Of a DNA stretch of 18,153 nt, positions 6,462 through 14,273 are shown in pieces. The translations under genes were made by a program, and so were the position numbers. This DNA is from an uncultured Bacilli bacterium (GTDB lineage: Bacteria > Bacillota_I > Bacilli_A > RF39 > UBA660), in assembly GCA_947588865.1 (NCBI GenBank), contig CANPYQ010000016.1:1-18153 (forward strand), in the 5' to 3' direction. Positions within the stretch are counted from its first letter, which is position 1. Every line of letters starts with the position of its first letter. The notes beneath the pieces are model-generated. The model did not search any database. It was not told where the DNA came from and was given only the letters and a program-made list of their open reading frames with translations.

Positions 6462-6920
6462 ATGATAAAAAAAATAAGTTTAATAATATTAATTTTTATG
6501 TTTTTAATTACAGGATGTGGAAAAGAAAAATATTTTGTATGTACAATAGATTTAGAGAATAAAGAACAAAATTATACACAAAATTCTATATATAAAATAT
6601 ATTATAAAAATAGTTATGTAACTAAAATAGAAAAAGAAGAATTATATAAATCTACTGATGAATACATTCTGAATTATTTTAATGAATATAAAAATTTAGA
6701 ATATAGTAATTTTAAGGATATATATGGAGGATATGATTTTAATATAAGCTATAAAGATGATCAGATTAAAATAAAATCATTCATAAATATGGAAAATGTA
6801 GATATTAAAAAAATGATATTAAATGGATATATAAATGAAGATTACATAGTTAATAATAATTTAACTACAGGAGGAATACAGTATTATTATAAAGAAAAAG
6901 GGGCTGTTTGTCACATATAA
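6462..6920 (+). CDS. Lipoprotein, YehR/DUF1307-like
   Basis: A 152-residue lipoprotein: basic start, hydrophobic core and lipobox L-I-T-G-C with Cys19 as the predicted lipid attachment. The mature domain has an IYKIYYKNSYVTKIEKEE segment, a middle Y-rich part, and a late NMENVDIKKM motif. This order resembles YehR/DUF1307 lipoproteins (short beta-rich domain, then VDIxxM), but similarity is weak. Cys27 and Cys150 near the two ends of the mature domain could form a disulfide. It is the first gene of the murD-eno operon, 18 bases before murD, so a surface or wall-related role is possible but unproven. Confidence 0.65.
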   Translation: MIKKISLIILIFMFLITGCGKEKYFVCTIDLENKEQNYTQNSIYKIYYKNSYVTKIEKEELYKSTDEYILNYFNEYKNLEYSNFKDIYGGYDFNISYKDDQIKIKSFINMENVDIKKMILNGYINEDYIVNNNLTTGGIQYYYKEKGAVCHI

Positions 6921-6938
6921 TATTATGGAGGTATATTA

Positions 6939-8285
6939 ATGTTTGAAAATAAGAAAATATTTGTTTTAGGTATGGCTAGAAGCGGTTACGAGGTTTGTAA
7001 ATTGCTTGGTAAATATAATAATGAAATAGTTATAACCGATAAAAATGAACAAAATATAGATCATATAAAAGAAATAGAACAGCTTGGAGTATCATTTATA
7101 AAATGTGATGATCCAACAAATTTATTGGATAAAAGTTTTGATTTTGTTGTTAAGAATCCTGGAATAAGATATGATCACCCATTAATATTAAAAGCTAACG
7201 AGTTAGGTATAAAGGTTGTTAATGAAGTTGAAGTTGCATATCATTTTTTACCTAAAGGTGCAATTATAATAGCTGTAACAGGGTCAAACGGTAAAACAAC
7301 AACTTCAACACTTTGTTATGAATTTGCTAAAGCTACAGGGAAAAGGACACACTTAGGGGGGAATATAGGATATCCATTTTCGCAAATAGTTGGGAATATA
7401 AAGCCAAATGATATAGTAGTCCTTGAAATTTCTGCTCAGCAACTTCACGATTGTTATGATTTTAAACCTAATATAAGTATTTTGACTAATCTTACTCCAG
7501 TTCACATAGACTTTTTTGGAGATTATCAAAATTATATAAATCATAAATTAAGAATATTTATGAATCATACAAAGGATGATATAGCTATTTTAAATAAAAC
7601 AAATAAAGATGTATATGAAACTACAAAAAATATTAAATCTAATAAATTATATTTTTCTAGTAACGATGATAAAGAATCTAAAGCATATATAAAAGATGAT
7701 GCTATTTATTATGATAATGAAAAAGTAATCACTTTAGATGATATAAGAGTAAAAGGTATACATAATTATGAAAATATAATGTGTGCGTTAATAGCAATTA
7801 AACAAATTGGAATAACAAATGATCAGATAAAAGATGTACTTAGTAAATTTGTTGGAGTGGAGCATAGAATAGAATTTGTTGCAAAAATAAATGGAAGAAA
7901 CTTTTATAATGATTCTAAAGCTACAAATGTTAAATCAACTGAGATTGCATTAAACTCATTTGATACACCAACAATACTAATTTTAGGTGGTCTAGATAGA
8001 GGACATTCATTTGAAGATTTAAGTGATGATTTATCGCATGTAACTCACATAATTTGTTATGGTCAAACAAAAAATAGAATTAAAGACTTTGCAACTAAAA
8101 ACAATATAGATTGTATGGTTGTAGAAGACTTAATAGAAGCCACAAAATGTGCATATAGTATATCTAACGAAGGCGATACTATACTTTTGAGTCCTGCCTG
8201 TGCATCTTGGGATCAATTTAATTCTTTTGAAGAGCGTGGTAATAAATTTAAAGAAATAGTAAACAGTATAGAATATGAAAAATAA
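6939..8285 (+). CDS. murD: UDP-MurNAc-L-Ala:D-Glu ligase MurD
   Basis: The cytoplasmic Mur ligase that adds D-glutamate to UDP-MurNAc-L-alanine using ATP. It has 448 residues, the usual size. A Rossmann N-terminal domain begins KIFVLGMARSGYE. The ATP loop is VTGSNGKTTT (113-122), followed by the Mg-site LEISAQQLH (162-170), NLTPVHIDFFGDY (184-196) and Lys203 in the carbamyl-lysine context NHKLRIF. The C-terminal domain has HRIEFV, NGRNFYNDSKATN and LSPACASWDQF. The usual Asp in N-x-T-P-D-H is Val here, while the catalytic-region His189 and Asp191 remain. Start 6939 is preceded by GGAGGT (6926-6931). The 3' end overlaps the next gene by 11 bases. It is not in a dcw cluster here. Confidence 0.97.
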   Translation: MFENKKIFVLGMARSGYEVCKLLGKYNNEIVITDKNEQNIDHIKEIEQLGVSFIKCDDPTNLLDKSFDFVVKNPGIRYDHPLILKANELGIKVVNEVEVAYHFLPKGAIIIAVTGSNGKTTTSTLCYEFAKATGKRTHLGGNIGYPFSQIVGNIKPNDIVVLEISAQQLHDCYDFKPNISILTNLTPVHIDFFGDYQNYINHKLRIFMNHTKDDIAILNKTNKDVYETTKNIKSNKLYFSSNDDKESKAYIKDDAIYYDNEKVITLDDIRVKGIHNYENIMCALIAIKQIGITNDQIKDVLSKFVGVEHRIEFVAKINGRNFYNDSKATNVKSTEIALNSFDTPTILILGGLDRGHSFEDLSDDLSHVTHIICYGQTKNRIKDFATKNNIDCMVVEDLIEATKCAYSISNEGDTILLSPACASWDQFNSFEERGNKFKEIVNSIEYEK

Positions 8286-8727
8286 TTTATATAATACATT
8301 AATTGATGAGAAAAAATTTCCATATATGGGAATGAGTATGGATGAAAGAAATTATTATTTAAATATACTTAGAAATTGTAAAGAGCTATGTGACAGTAGG
8401 TACTGCGTCTCAAATCAAAAAAAGTGCGAAATTATAGAAATGAGTTTAAAAAGGCAAGGGAATCATATAAAGGCAAATGGATCATTAACAATAGGAAGTA
8501 AAATAGAACATGAAAATAGAAGCATATGTGCTGATATTTTCATTGAAAAAGATAGAATAATAGTTGATATGTTGATAACGAGAATTAATAAAAATATAGA
8601 ATATAGAATTTTAGATGAATTTAAAATAAAAGATGATGTACTAAAAAGAAGGAGTCAATATAATTTTGATATGTTAAATACATACTCTAGTATTGATAAT
8701 GAAGAAATGAAAGGAAGATTGAAATGA
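8275..8727 (+). CDS. Unknown Cys-containing protein between murD and eno
   Basis: A 150-residue protein I do not recognise. It has no signal peptide or membrane helix. The N-terminal part has FPYMGMSMDERNYYL and then four closely spaced cysteines (35, 39, 44 and 51; C-x3-C-x4-C-x6-C). The C-terminal part reads like a small beta-sheet domain (GSLTIGSKIEHENRSICADI, KDRIIVDMLITRINK) and an acidic or mixed tail. The Cys cluster could bind Zn or an Fe-S cluster, which is inference only. Translation is coupled on both sides: its start lies inside the last codons of murD (8275-8285), and its TGA overlaps the eno ATG by 4 bases. This positioning argues for a real, coexpressed gene. Confidence 0.75.
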   Translation: MKNNLYNTLIDEKKFPYMGMSMDERNYYLNILRNCKELCDSRYCVSNQKKCEIIEMSLKRQGNHIKANGSLTIGSKIEHENRSICADIFIEKDRIIVDMLITRINKNIEYRILDEFKIKDDVLKRRSQYNFDMLNTYSSIDNEEMKGRLK

Positions 8728-9950
8728 AAATAAAAAATGTTATAGGTAGAGAAATATTAGATTCTAGAGGTAATCCTACAGTAGAAGTAGATGTCATATT
8801 AGAAAACGGGATATTGGGTAGAGCTGCCGTGCCTAGTGGTGCATCAACTGGCGTTAGGGAAGCATTAGAAATGCGTGATGGTGGAACTCGTTATATGGGA
8901 AAAGGTGTATTAAATGCTGTATCTCATGTAAACCATGAACTTAGAGATTTAGTTATAGGAATGGATTCAAAAGATCAAAAAGCAATTGATTATGCGATGA
9001 TTCATCTTGACGGAACTGATACTAAATCTAAATTAGGAGCTAATGCAATATTAGGTGTATCTATGGCTGTAATGAAAGCTCAAGCACTTGCTGAAGGCAA
9101 ACCACTTTATAAATATATAGGCGATGGAAAAACTTTACCTCGCCCTATGATGAATATTATAAACGGTGGAAGTCATGCAGACAATAATTTAGATTTTCAA
9201 GAATTCATGATAATACCAAATAGAGATACTATAAAAGAAAGATTAAGGGTAGGTTCAGAAGTGTTTCATACACTAAAAAAAGTTTTAAATGAGAAAGGAC
9301 TTTCAACAGGAGTTGGAGATGAAGGAGGATTTGCACCTAATTTAAAAAATAATAAAGAAGGTTTTGAACTTATTATAGAAGCAATAAAAAAAGCAGGATA
9401 TATTCCAGGTGTAGATGTAAATCTTGCAATAGATGTTGCAGCATCTGAATTTTATGAAGATGGGAAATACATACTTAAAGGTGAAGGAAGAACATTAACA
9501 ACTGATGAGTTAATAGACTTTTATAGTGAATTAGTAGACAAATATCCAATTATATCAATAGAAGATCCAGTAGATGAAAATGATTGGGATGGATTTAAAA
9601 AGATTACTGAAAAGTTAGGTAATAAGATACAACTTGTAGGTGATGACTTATTTGTAACAAATAAGAAATGTTTGCAAAAAGGTATAGATATGGGTGCTGG
9701 GAATGCAATATTACTTAAGGTAAATCAAATAGGCACAATTACGGAAACACTTGAAACAATTGATTTGGCAAGAAAGAATGGATATAATACAGTTATTTCC
9801 CATAGAAGCGGGGAAACTGAGGATACAACAATTGCTGATTTGGCTGTTGGACTTGATTTAGGACAAATTAAAACAGGTTCTATGTCTAGAACTGATAGAA
9901 TTTGTAAGTATAATGAACTTATTAGAATAGAAGAAGAATTAGAAGGGTAG
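8724..9950 (+). CDS. eno: Enolase
   Basis: Cytoplasmic phosphopyruvate hydratase of glycolysis. By the family numbering the catalytic and metal residues are all present: Glu160 (DFQEFM), Glu200 (GDEGGFAPN), Asp237 (AIDVA), Glu280 (SIEDPVDENDW), Asp308 (GDDLFVTN), Lys332 (LLKVNQIGT), His360 (SHRSGETEDTT) and Lys383 (GQIKTGSMSRTDR). Its 408 residues are about 20 fewer than typical bacterial enolases (428-432). Part of the loss is at the C terminus, which stops at IRIEEELEG, and the stop codon sits inside the terminator stem. The active-site neighbour reads E-D-P-V-D rather than the common E-D-G-L-D. ATG 8724 overlaps the stop of the upstream gene, and the Shine-Dalgarno (GGAAG, 8712-8716) lies within that gene. 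Confidence 0.98.
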   Translation: MKIKNVIGREILDSRGNPTVEVDVILENGILGRAAVPSGASTGVREALEMRDGGTRYMGKGVLNAVSHVNHELRDLVIGMDSKDQKAIDYAMIHLDGTDTKSKLGANAILGVSMAVMKAQALAEGKPLYKYIGDGKTLPRPMMNIINGGSHADNNLDFQEFMIIPNRDTIKERLRVGSEVFHTLKKVLNEKGLSTGVGDEGGFAPNLKNNKEGFELIIEAIKKAGYIPGVDVNLAIDVAASEFYEDGKYILKGEGRTLTTDELIDFYSELVDKYPIISIEDPVDENDWDGFKKITEKLGNKIQLVGDDLFVTNKKCLQKGIDMGAGNAILLKVNQIGTITETLETIDLARKNGYNTVISHRSGETEDTTIADLAVGLDLGQIKTGSMSRTDRICKYNELIRIEEELEG

Positions 9951-9974
9951 AAAACTACCTTTCTAAATTTTTTT
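9941..9974 (+). terminator. Terminator overlapping the eno stop codon
   Basis: AGAAGGGTAG (9941-9950) pairs with CTACCTTTCT (9955-9964) in a 10-bp stem with one G-U and an AAAA loop. Seven T residues (9968-9974) follow. The eno TAG is the last triplet of the 5' arm. Confidence 0.85.
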
Positions 9975-9975
9975 G

Positions 9976-9984
9976 TGATAAAAT
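9976..9984 (+). promoter_or_regulatory. Extended -10 fused to GGTG site, HAD gene
   Basis: TGA then TAAAAT (9979-9984), 6 bases, GGTG (9991-9994), 5 bases and ATG 10000. It begins 2 bases after the eno terminator T-run, so any -35 region would lie inside the terminator. Confidence 0.55.
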
Positions 9985-9999
9985 AAATGTGGTGGTAAA

Positions 10000-10701
10000 A
10001 TGAAAATGTTAGTTAGTGATTATGATGGAACATATTATTTAAATGATAAAGACATATATAAAAATATAGAATTAACCTCAGTATTTAGAAAGAAAAATTT
10101 ATTTGTAATTGCTACAGGAAGATCATATTACGATTTTAATAAAAAAGAAAAATTGTATAAAATAAATTATGATTATTTAGTTATAAATCATGGAGCAACT
10201 ATAATTAAGTGTAATAAAATAATTTATAATATTACAATAGATAATAGTTTAAAAAACAATATAATTGAAATATTGAATAAAAAAACTATAATTAATAGTT
10301 TCTCTTGTTCTATGTTAGAAAGTCGGCTAACATTAAATAATACTAATATAACTAAGATTCATGTTATGTATAAAACAATTGAAGATGTTAAATATATATT
10401 AAATCTATTAAGTAATTATAACGATGAAATAAATTATTATACTGTATGTAATGATAGAGCTATAGAAATAGTATCAAAAAAAGCAGATAAATATAATGCA
10501 ATTAAATACATATCATGCATTGAAAAATTAGATAATAATGAAATATATACAATAGGTAATGGTTTGAGTGATTTAGAAATGGTAAAAGCTTTTAAAGGCT
10601 TTTGTATGAAAAATTCTAAACAAGAATTAAAAAATATTTGTAATAATAAATATGATAGTGTTTCAAATTTAATTGAAGATATTTTATCTAATAAAGTTTA
10701 A
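10000..10701 (+). CDS. HAD-superfamily (Cof/IIB-type) phosphatase
   Basis: A 233-residue cytoplasmic HAD hydrolase. Motif I is D7-Y-D9-G-T11 near the N terminus, motif II is FVIATGRSYYDF, a YLVINHGATII segment matches the IIB cap boundary, the motif III Lys is probably in KKADKYNAIKYI, and motif IV is IGNGLSDLEMVKA. Motif IV reads G-N-G-L-S-D where Cof-type enzymes usually have G-D-x-x-N-D, so one of the two Mg-site carboxylates is replaced by Asn. The length is a little short of the usual 260-270, with a small cap. The substrate is unknown; relatives act on sugar phosphates or cofactors. It appears monocistronic, between the eno terminator and ftsK. Confidence 0.8.
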   Translation: MKMLVSDYDGTYYLNDKDIYKNIELTSVFRKKNLFVIATGRSYYDFNKKEKLYKINYDYLVINHGATIIKCNKIIYNITIDNSLKNNIIEILNKKTIINSFSCSMLESRLTLNNTNITKIHVMYKTIEDVKYILNLLSNYNDEINYYTVCNDRAIEIVSKKADKYNAIKYISCIEKLDNNEIYTIGNGLSDLEMVKAFKGFCMKNSKQELKNICNNKYDSVSNLIEDILSNKV

Positions 10702-10823
10702 AAGAATACATTTTATTATAAAAAAGGAATTTTAATAATTTTATAGTATGATATATATTGTAAGGTAAACTTGTTAATTATTTTTAATAAGTAAATAAAA
10801 ATAATAAATTTATGCTTAAAATA

Positions 10824-10832
10824 TGATATAAT
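10824..10832 (+). promoter_or_regulatory. Extended -10 promoter of ftsK
   Basis: TGA then TATAAT (10827-10832) with a leader of about 20 bases to ATG 10861 and a GGAGGT site (10851-10856). No -35 match. Confidence 0.55.
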
Positions 10833-10860
10833 ATTTATATATAATTCATCGGAGGTACTT

Positions 10861-13044
10861 ATGGCAAAGAAAAAGAAAAGGAAAGAAGAAAACACTGAAC
10901 AAAGTGGATATATAATAGAATTAAAAGGAATAATGCTTGTTTTAATAGCAATCATAGGCCTTTGTCCTTTTGGACCAGTCGCTGATTTTATAAAAGGCTT
11001 TTCATGTTTTTTATTTGGTACATTATGGGCATTATTTTTGATTTTTATTCTAATAATAGGCGGTTATATAATAGTAAAAAGAAAAATACCAAAATTATTA
11101 AATGGTAAAACTGTCGGTTTATTTGTGATTGCTATAGGGGTATTAACACTACTTCATTCAAGTTATATAAAAGCAGATGATATAAATCCTGATAAATTTA
11201 AAATTTTAGAAGATGGTACAAGTATTATAAAATCTACAGTTGATAATGTTTTAAGAGGTATTAATGAGGGTGCTTGGATACCAGAAACGGGTGGAGGAAT
11301 TATTGGAGCTATATTTATAAGTATATTTACATCATTATTAACACTAAATGGAGCTAAATTTATTTGCTTTGCATTAATAATATGTGGAATAATTCTTTAT
11401 ACAGGACTTTCAATATATGATTTATGTAAAAAAACGGGAGATGGTGTTAAAAAGGTTGCAAGCCATGTTCACATAAATAAAAAAGAAAAACAGCCTAAGT
11501 CTGATGCAAATGAAGAGGATATAGAGGAAGTCAAAGAGCCATTAGAAAAAGATGTGGTTATTGTTAATGATATTGATGAGAATGTTGTAAGCAATAAGAA
11601 ATATACTTATCCACCTATATCTTTACTTAATAAATCAACTAAAACTGATAATAAAGAAAACGAATTATTAATAAAAAATAATATACCAATACTAATTCAG
11701 GTATTAAAGGATTTTGGAATAGAAGCCCACTTTGTTGATGCTCATGTAGGGCCAGCAGTAACACAATATGAACTTGAAATTAAGGCTGGAACAAAGGTTA
11801 GTAAAATATTAAGTCTAAATAGGGAAATTGCGTTAGCCCTTGCTGCAAAAGATGTGCGTATTCAAGCTCCTATACCAGGTAAAAGTACGATAGGAATAGA
11901 ATTGCCAAATAAAAATATATCTATGGTTAGTGTTAGAGAAGTTTTAACCAGTGTACCAGCAAATAAATCAAATTCTAAACTTCTTGCAGTACTTGGAAGA
12001 GACATAATGGGAGCTCCACAATGGATGGAAATAAATAAAACCCCACATCTTTTAGTTGCAGGTTCTACCGGATCTGGTAAGTCTGTTTGTATCAATAGTA
12101 TACTTGCATCCATTCTCATGAGAGCAAAGCCAGATGAGGTAAAACTTGTATTAGTTGACCCAAAAAAAGTTGAACTTTCAATTTATAATGGAGTTCCCCA
12201 TTTACTTGCACCAGTTGTAACAGATCCTAAAAGGGCTAATGTAGCACTTAAGCGTATAGTTGCTGAAATGGAAAGACGTTATGATGTATTTGAAGAAAGT
12301 AAAACTAAAAATATAGAAAGTTATAATGCTTATATAGATAAAAAGAATGAAGGATTACCTGAAGCAGAAAAGGAAAAACACATGCCATTTATAGTTGTTA
12401 TAATAGATGAGCTTGCAGATCTTATGTTAGTTGCTGCAAAAGAGGTTGAAGATTCTATTATGCGTATAACACAAATGGCACGTGCCGCAGGTATTCACCT
12501 TATAGTTGCTACTCAAAGACCATCTACAGATGTAATTACAGGAGTTGTAAAAGCCAATATTCCATCTCGTATATCATTTGCAGTATCTAGTGGAATAGAT
12601 TCAAGAACAATATTAGATATGGTTGGAGCAGAAAAATTGCTTGGAAAAGGTGATATGTTATTTCTTCCACAAGGAACAAATGTCCCTCTACGAATTCAGG
12701 GAACATTTATATCTGAAGAGGAAACAAAAAGAATAGTTGATTATGTATGCAAAGAGCAAAAAGCACATTATGATGAAACTATACTTATGGATGATGAGGA
12801 AAAAGGCGCAACTACAATGCTAGAAAAAAATGATGATTATGAGGAACCTTTATATAATGAAATTGTAGAGTTTGTAACAGAACAAGGCAAGGCTAGTGCT
12901 TCACTTTTACAAAGAAGATTTCGTTTAGGTTATAATAGGGCAGCTAGATGTATAGATTTATTAGAAGAACGAGGAATAGTAGGACCTCAAAATGGTTCAA
13001 AACCACGTGAAGTTCTTGTAAAAGGCCCAAATAAGGAAGAATAA
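10861..13044 (+). CDS. ftsK: DNA translocase FtsK/SpoIIIE
   Basis: A 727-residue ATP-driven DNA pump that clears chromosomal DNA from the division septum. The N terminus has a Lys-rich start and four or so membrane helices (about 22-40, 48-74, 83-100, 145-182). A charged linker (about 190-260) follows, much shorter than in E. coli FtsK. The motor has Walker A GSTGSGKS (401-408), VDPKKVELS (432-440), Walker B FIVVIIDELADL (510-521), and RITQMARAAGIHLIVATQRPS (about 535-555). The gamma DNA-reading winged helix is at about 663-727 (ASLLQRRFRLGYNRAARCIDL), which usually reads KOPS/SRS polarity signals. Start 10861 follows GGAGGT. No sporulation genes are nearby, so an FtsK-like division role is the safer call. 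Confidence 0.96.
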   Translation: MAKKKKRKEENTEQSGYIIELKGIMLVLIAIIGLCPFGPVADFIKGFSCFLFGTLWALFLIFILIIGGYIIVKRKIPKLLNGKTVGLFVIAIGVLTLLHSSYIKADDINPDKFKILEDGTSIIKSTVDNVLRGINEGAWIPETGGGIIGAIFISIFTSLLTLNGAKFICFALIICGIILYTGLSIYDLCKKTGDGVKKVASHVHINKKEKQPKSDANEEDIEEVKEPLEKDVVIVNDIDENVVSNKKYTYPPISLLNKSTKTDNKENELLIKNNIPILIQVLKDFGIEAHFVDAHVGPAVTQYELEIKAGTKVSKILSLNREIALALAAKDVRIQAPIPGKSTIGIELPNKNISMVSVREVLTSVPANKSNSKLLAVLGRDIMGAPQWMEINKTPHLLVAGSTGSGKSVCINSILASILMRAKPDEVKLVLVDPKKVELSIYNGVPHLLAPVVTDPKRANVALKRIVAEMERRYDVFEESKTKNIESYNAYIDKKNEGLPEAEKEKHMPFIVVIIDELADLMLVAAKEVEDSIMRITQMARAAGIHLIVATQRPSTDVITGVVKANIPSRISFAVSSGIDSRTILDMVGAEKLLGKGDMLFLPQGTNVPLRIQGTFISEEETKRIVDYVCKEQKAHYDETILMDDEEKGATTMLEKNDDYEEPLYNEIVEFVTEQGKASASLLQRRFRLGYNRAARCIDLLEERGIVGPQNGSKPREVLVKGPNKEE

Positions 13045-13074
13045 AATTCGACAAAATATAACTGATGATTAAGC

Positions 13075-13080
13075 TACAAT
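13075..13080 (+). promoter_or_regulatory. -10 box fused to GGTG site, SPOR/radC/mreCD unit
   Basis: TACAAT, 6 bases, GGTG (13087-13090), 5 bases and ATG 13096. There is no TG extension, and a TTCGAC (13047-13052) lies too far away (22 bases) to be a good -35. Confidence 0.4.
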
Positions 13081-13095
13081 AAAAATGGTGATAAT

Positions 13096-13560
13096 ATGAA
13101 GAAATATTTAATGACATTTTTATTTGCATTAATTATTGGTTTTTTTCTTTCTAACTTTTTTATAAATCAATATAAAGATTACGAAGGTATAAAAGTATCA
13201 GGTACAGGAGAAGAATTATTTTTTATACAGTATGGTGTTTTTTCTAGTAATGAAAGTATGGAGGATAATACTATATCTTTACAAAATTATGTATACAATG
13301 TAGAAGATAATTTATATTATGTATATATTGGTATAACAAGATTAGAAGAAAATGCTAATAAGATTGTAGAATATTATAAAACATTAGGATATGAAACAGT
13401 AATAAAAAAATTTAATATATCTAATGAGTCATTTTTAGAATTTTTAAAAAATTGTGATAATATATTAAGTAGTACTCAAGATAACACTGCTATTTCTTCT
13501 ATTATAAATCAAACTTTAATGAAGTATGAGGAGGTAGTAATTAATGGGAGTCAAAATTAA
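13096..13560 (+). CDS. SPOR-like single-pass membrane protein
   Basis: A 154-residue protein with one N-terminal membrane helix (about 4-25) and a predicted extracytoplasmic domain. Residues 43-110 have the SPOR layout: FFIQYGVFSSNES, then YYVYIGITRLEENANKIVEYYKTLGY, then a TVIKKF strand. That is two beta-alpha repeats, as in domains that bind septal, denuded glycan strands. The overall sequence is divergent, so the domain call is moderate. A C-terminal helix (about 112-150) follows. The last 17 bases overlap radC, whose Shine-Dalgarno lies inside this gene. Position directly after ftsK and before radC-mreCD supports a role at the wall or division site. Confidence 0.7.
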   Translation: MKKYLMTFLFALIIGFFLSNFFINQYKDYEGIKVSGTGEELFFIQYGVFSSNESMEDNTISLQNYVYNVEDNLYYVYIGITRLEENANKIVEYYKTLGYETVIKKFNISNESFLEFLKNCDNILSSTQDNTAISSIINQTLMKYEEVVINGSQN

Positions 13561-14233
13561 GGATATACCAATATGCGAAAGGCCTCGAGAAAGATTAATC
13601 ATTAATGGAGTAGAGTCATTGAGTAATGAAGAACTACTTGCTATAATATTAAAAACGGGAACAAATGGTAATTCAGCTAAGGATTTAGGAAATATGATAC
13701 TAAGTAAAATAGGGAATATTAAAAAACTTGCTGAAATAAATTTAGAAACTTTAAAAAATTTTAAAGGTATTGGAGTAAGTAAGGCTTGTGATTTGCTTGC
13801 ATCTATAGAGCTTGGTAAAAGAATAAATAAAGATGTAGATAAAATAAAAGATGTTAAATTAACTAGTAGCGAATTAGTTTATAAATTTTATAAAGAAAAA
13901 ATAGGTGATAAAAAGCAAGAGTACTTTTATTCTATATATTTAGACAGCAATAAAAGAATAATAGATGATAAATTACTTTTTATTGGAACAGTAAATTATA
14001 GTTTAGTACATCCAAGAGAAATATTTAAAGAAGCATATCTACTTGGTGCAAGTGCAATAATATGTGTACATAATCATCCAAGTGGGAACCCAATTCCTAG
14101 TAAACAAGATTATGAAATAACCAATAATCTACTAGATGCTAGTAAAATTTTAGGAATAAAAGTATTAGATCATATAATAATATGTAAAAATAAATACTAT
14201 AGTTTTCTAGAAAATAATGATATTATCTTTTAA
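13544..14233 (+). CDS. radC: RadC family JAB-domain protein
   Basis: A 229-residue protein of full family length. An N-terminal helix-hairpin-helix region has LSNEELLAIILKTGT (about 26-40) and LKNFKGIGVSKACDLLASIELG (about 70-91). The C-terminal MPN/JAB metallo-fold has the HPREIFKEA segment and the JAMM-type motif H176-N-H178-P-S-G with Asp189 (PIPSKQD). Established knowledge: RadC was named for repair, but the repair role is disputed and the biochemical function is unclear. ATG 13544 is preceded by GAGGAGGT (13528-13535), the best Shine-Dalgarno in the cluster. In Bacillus, radC is followed by mreB-mreC-mreD; here mreC follows directly. Confidence 0.95.
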   Translation: MGVKIKDIPICERPRERLIINGVESLSNEELLAIILKTGTNGNSAKDLGNMILSKIGNIKKLAEINLETLKNFKGIGVSKACDLLASIELGKRINKDVDKIKDVKLTSSELVYKFYKEKIGDKKQEYFYSIYLDSNKRIIDDKLLFIGTVNYSLVHPREIFKEAYLLGASAIICVHNHPSGNPIPSKQDYEITNNLLDASKILGIKVLDHIIICKNKYYSFLENNDIIF

Positions 14234-14250
14234 AAAAAAGCAATATGTAA

Positions 14251-14256
14251 TATAAT
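14251..14256 (+). promoter_or_regulatory. -10 box fused to GGTG site, mreC
   Basis: TATAAT, 7 bases, GGTG (14264-14267), 6 bases and GTG 14274. It gives mreCD its own promoter in the short radC-mreC gap. Confidence 0.5.
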
Positions 14257-14273
14257 AAAAATAGGTGATAAAA

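Noticed and set aside
11862..12119. 85-residue - strand ORF inside ftsK
   Set aside because: Antisense shadow of the conserved motor domain, with no independent signals.
14265..14273. GTG 14265 as the start of mreC
   Set aside because: It lies inside the GGTG Shine-Dalgarno and only 9 bases after the -10. GTG 14274 has proper spacing.
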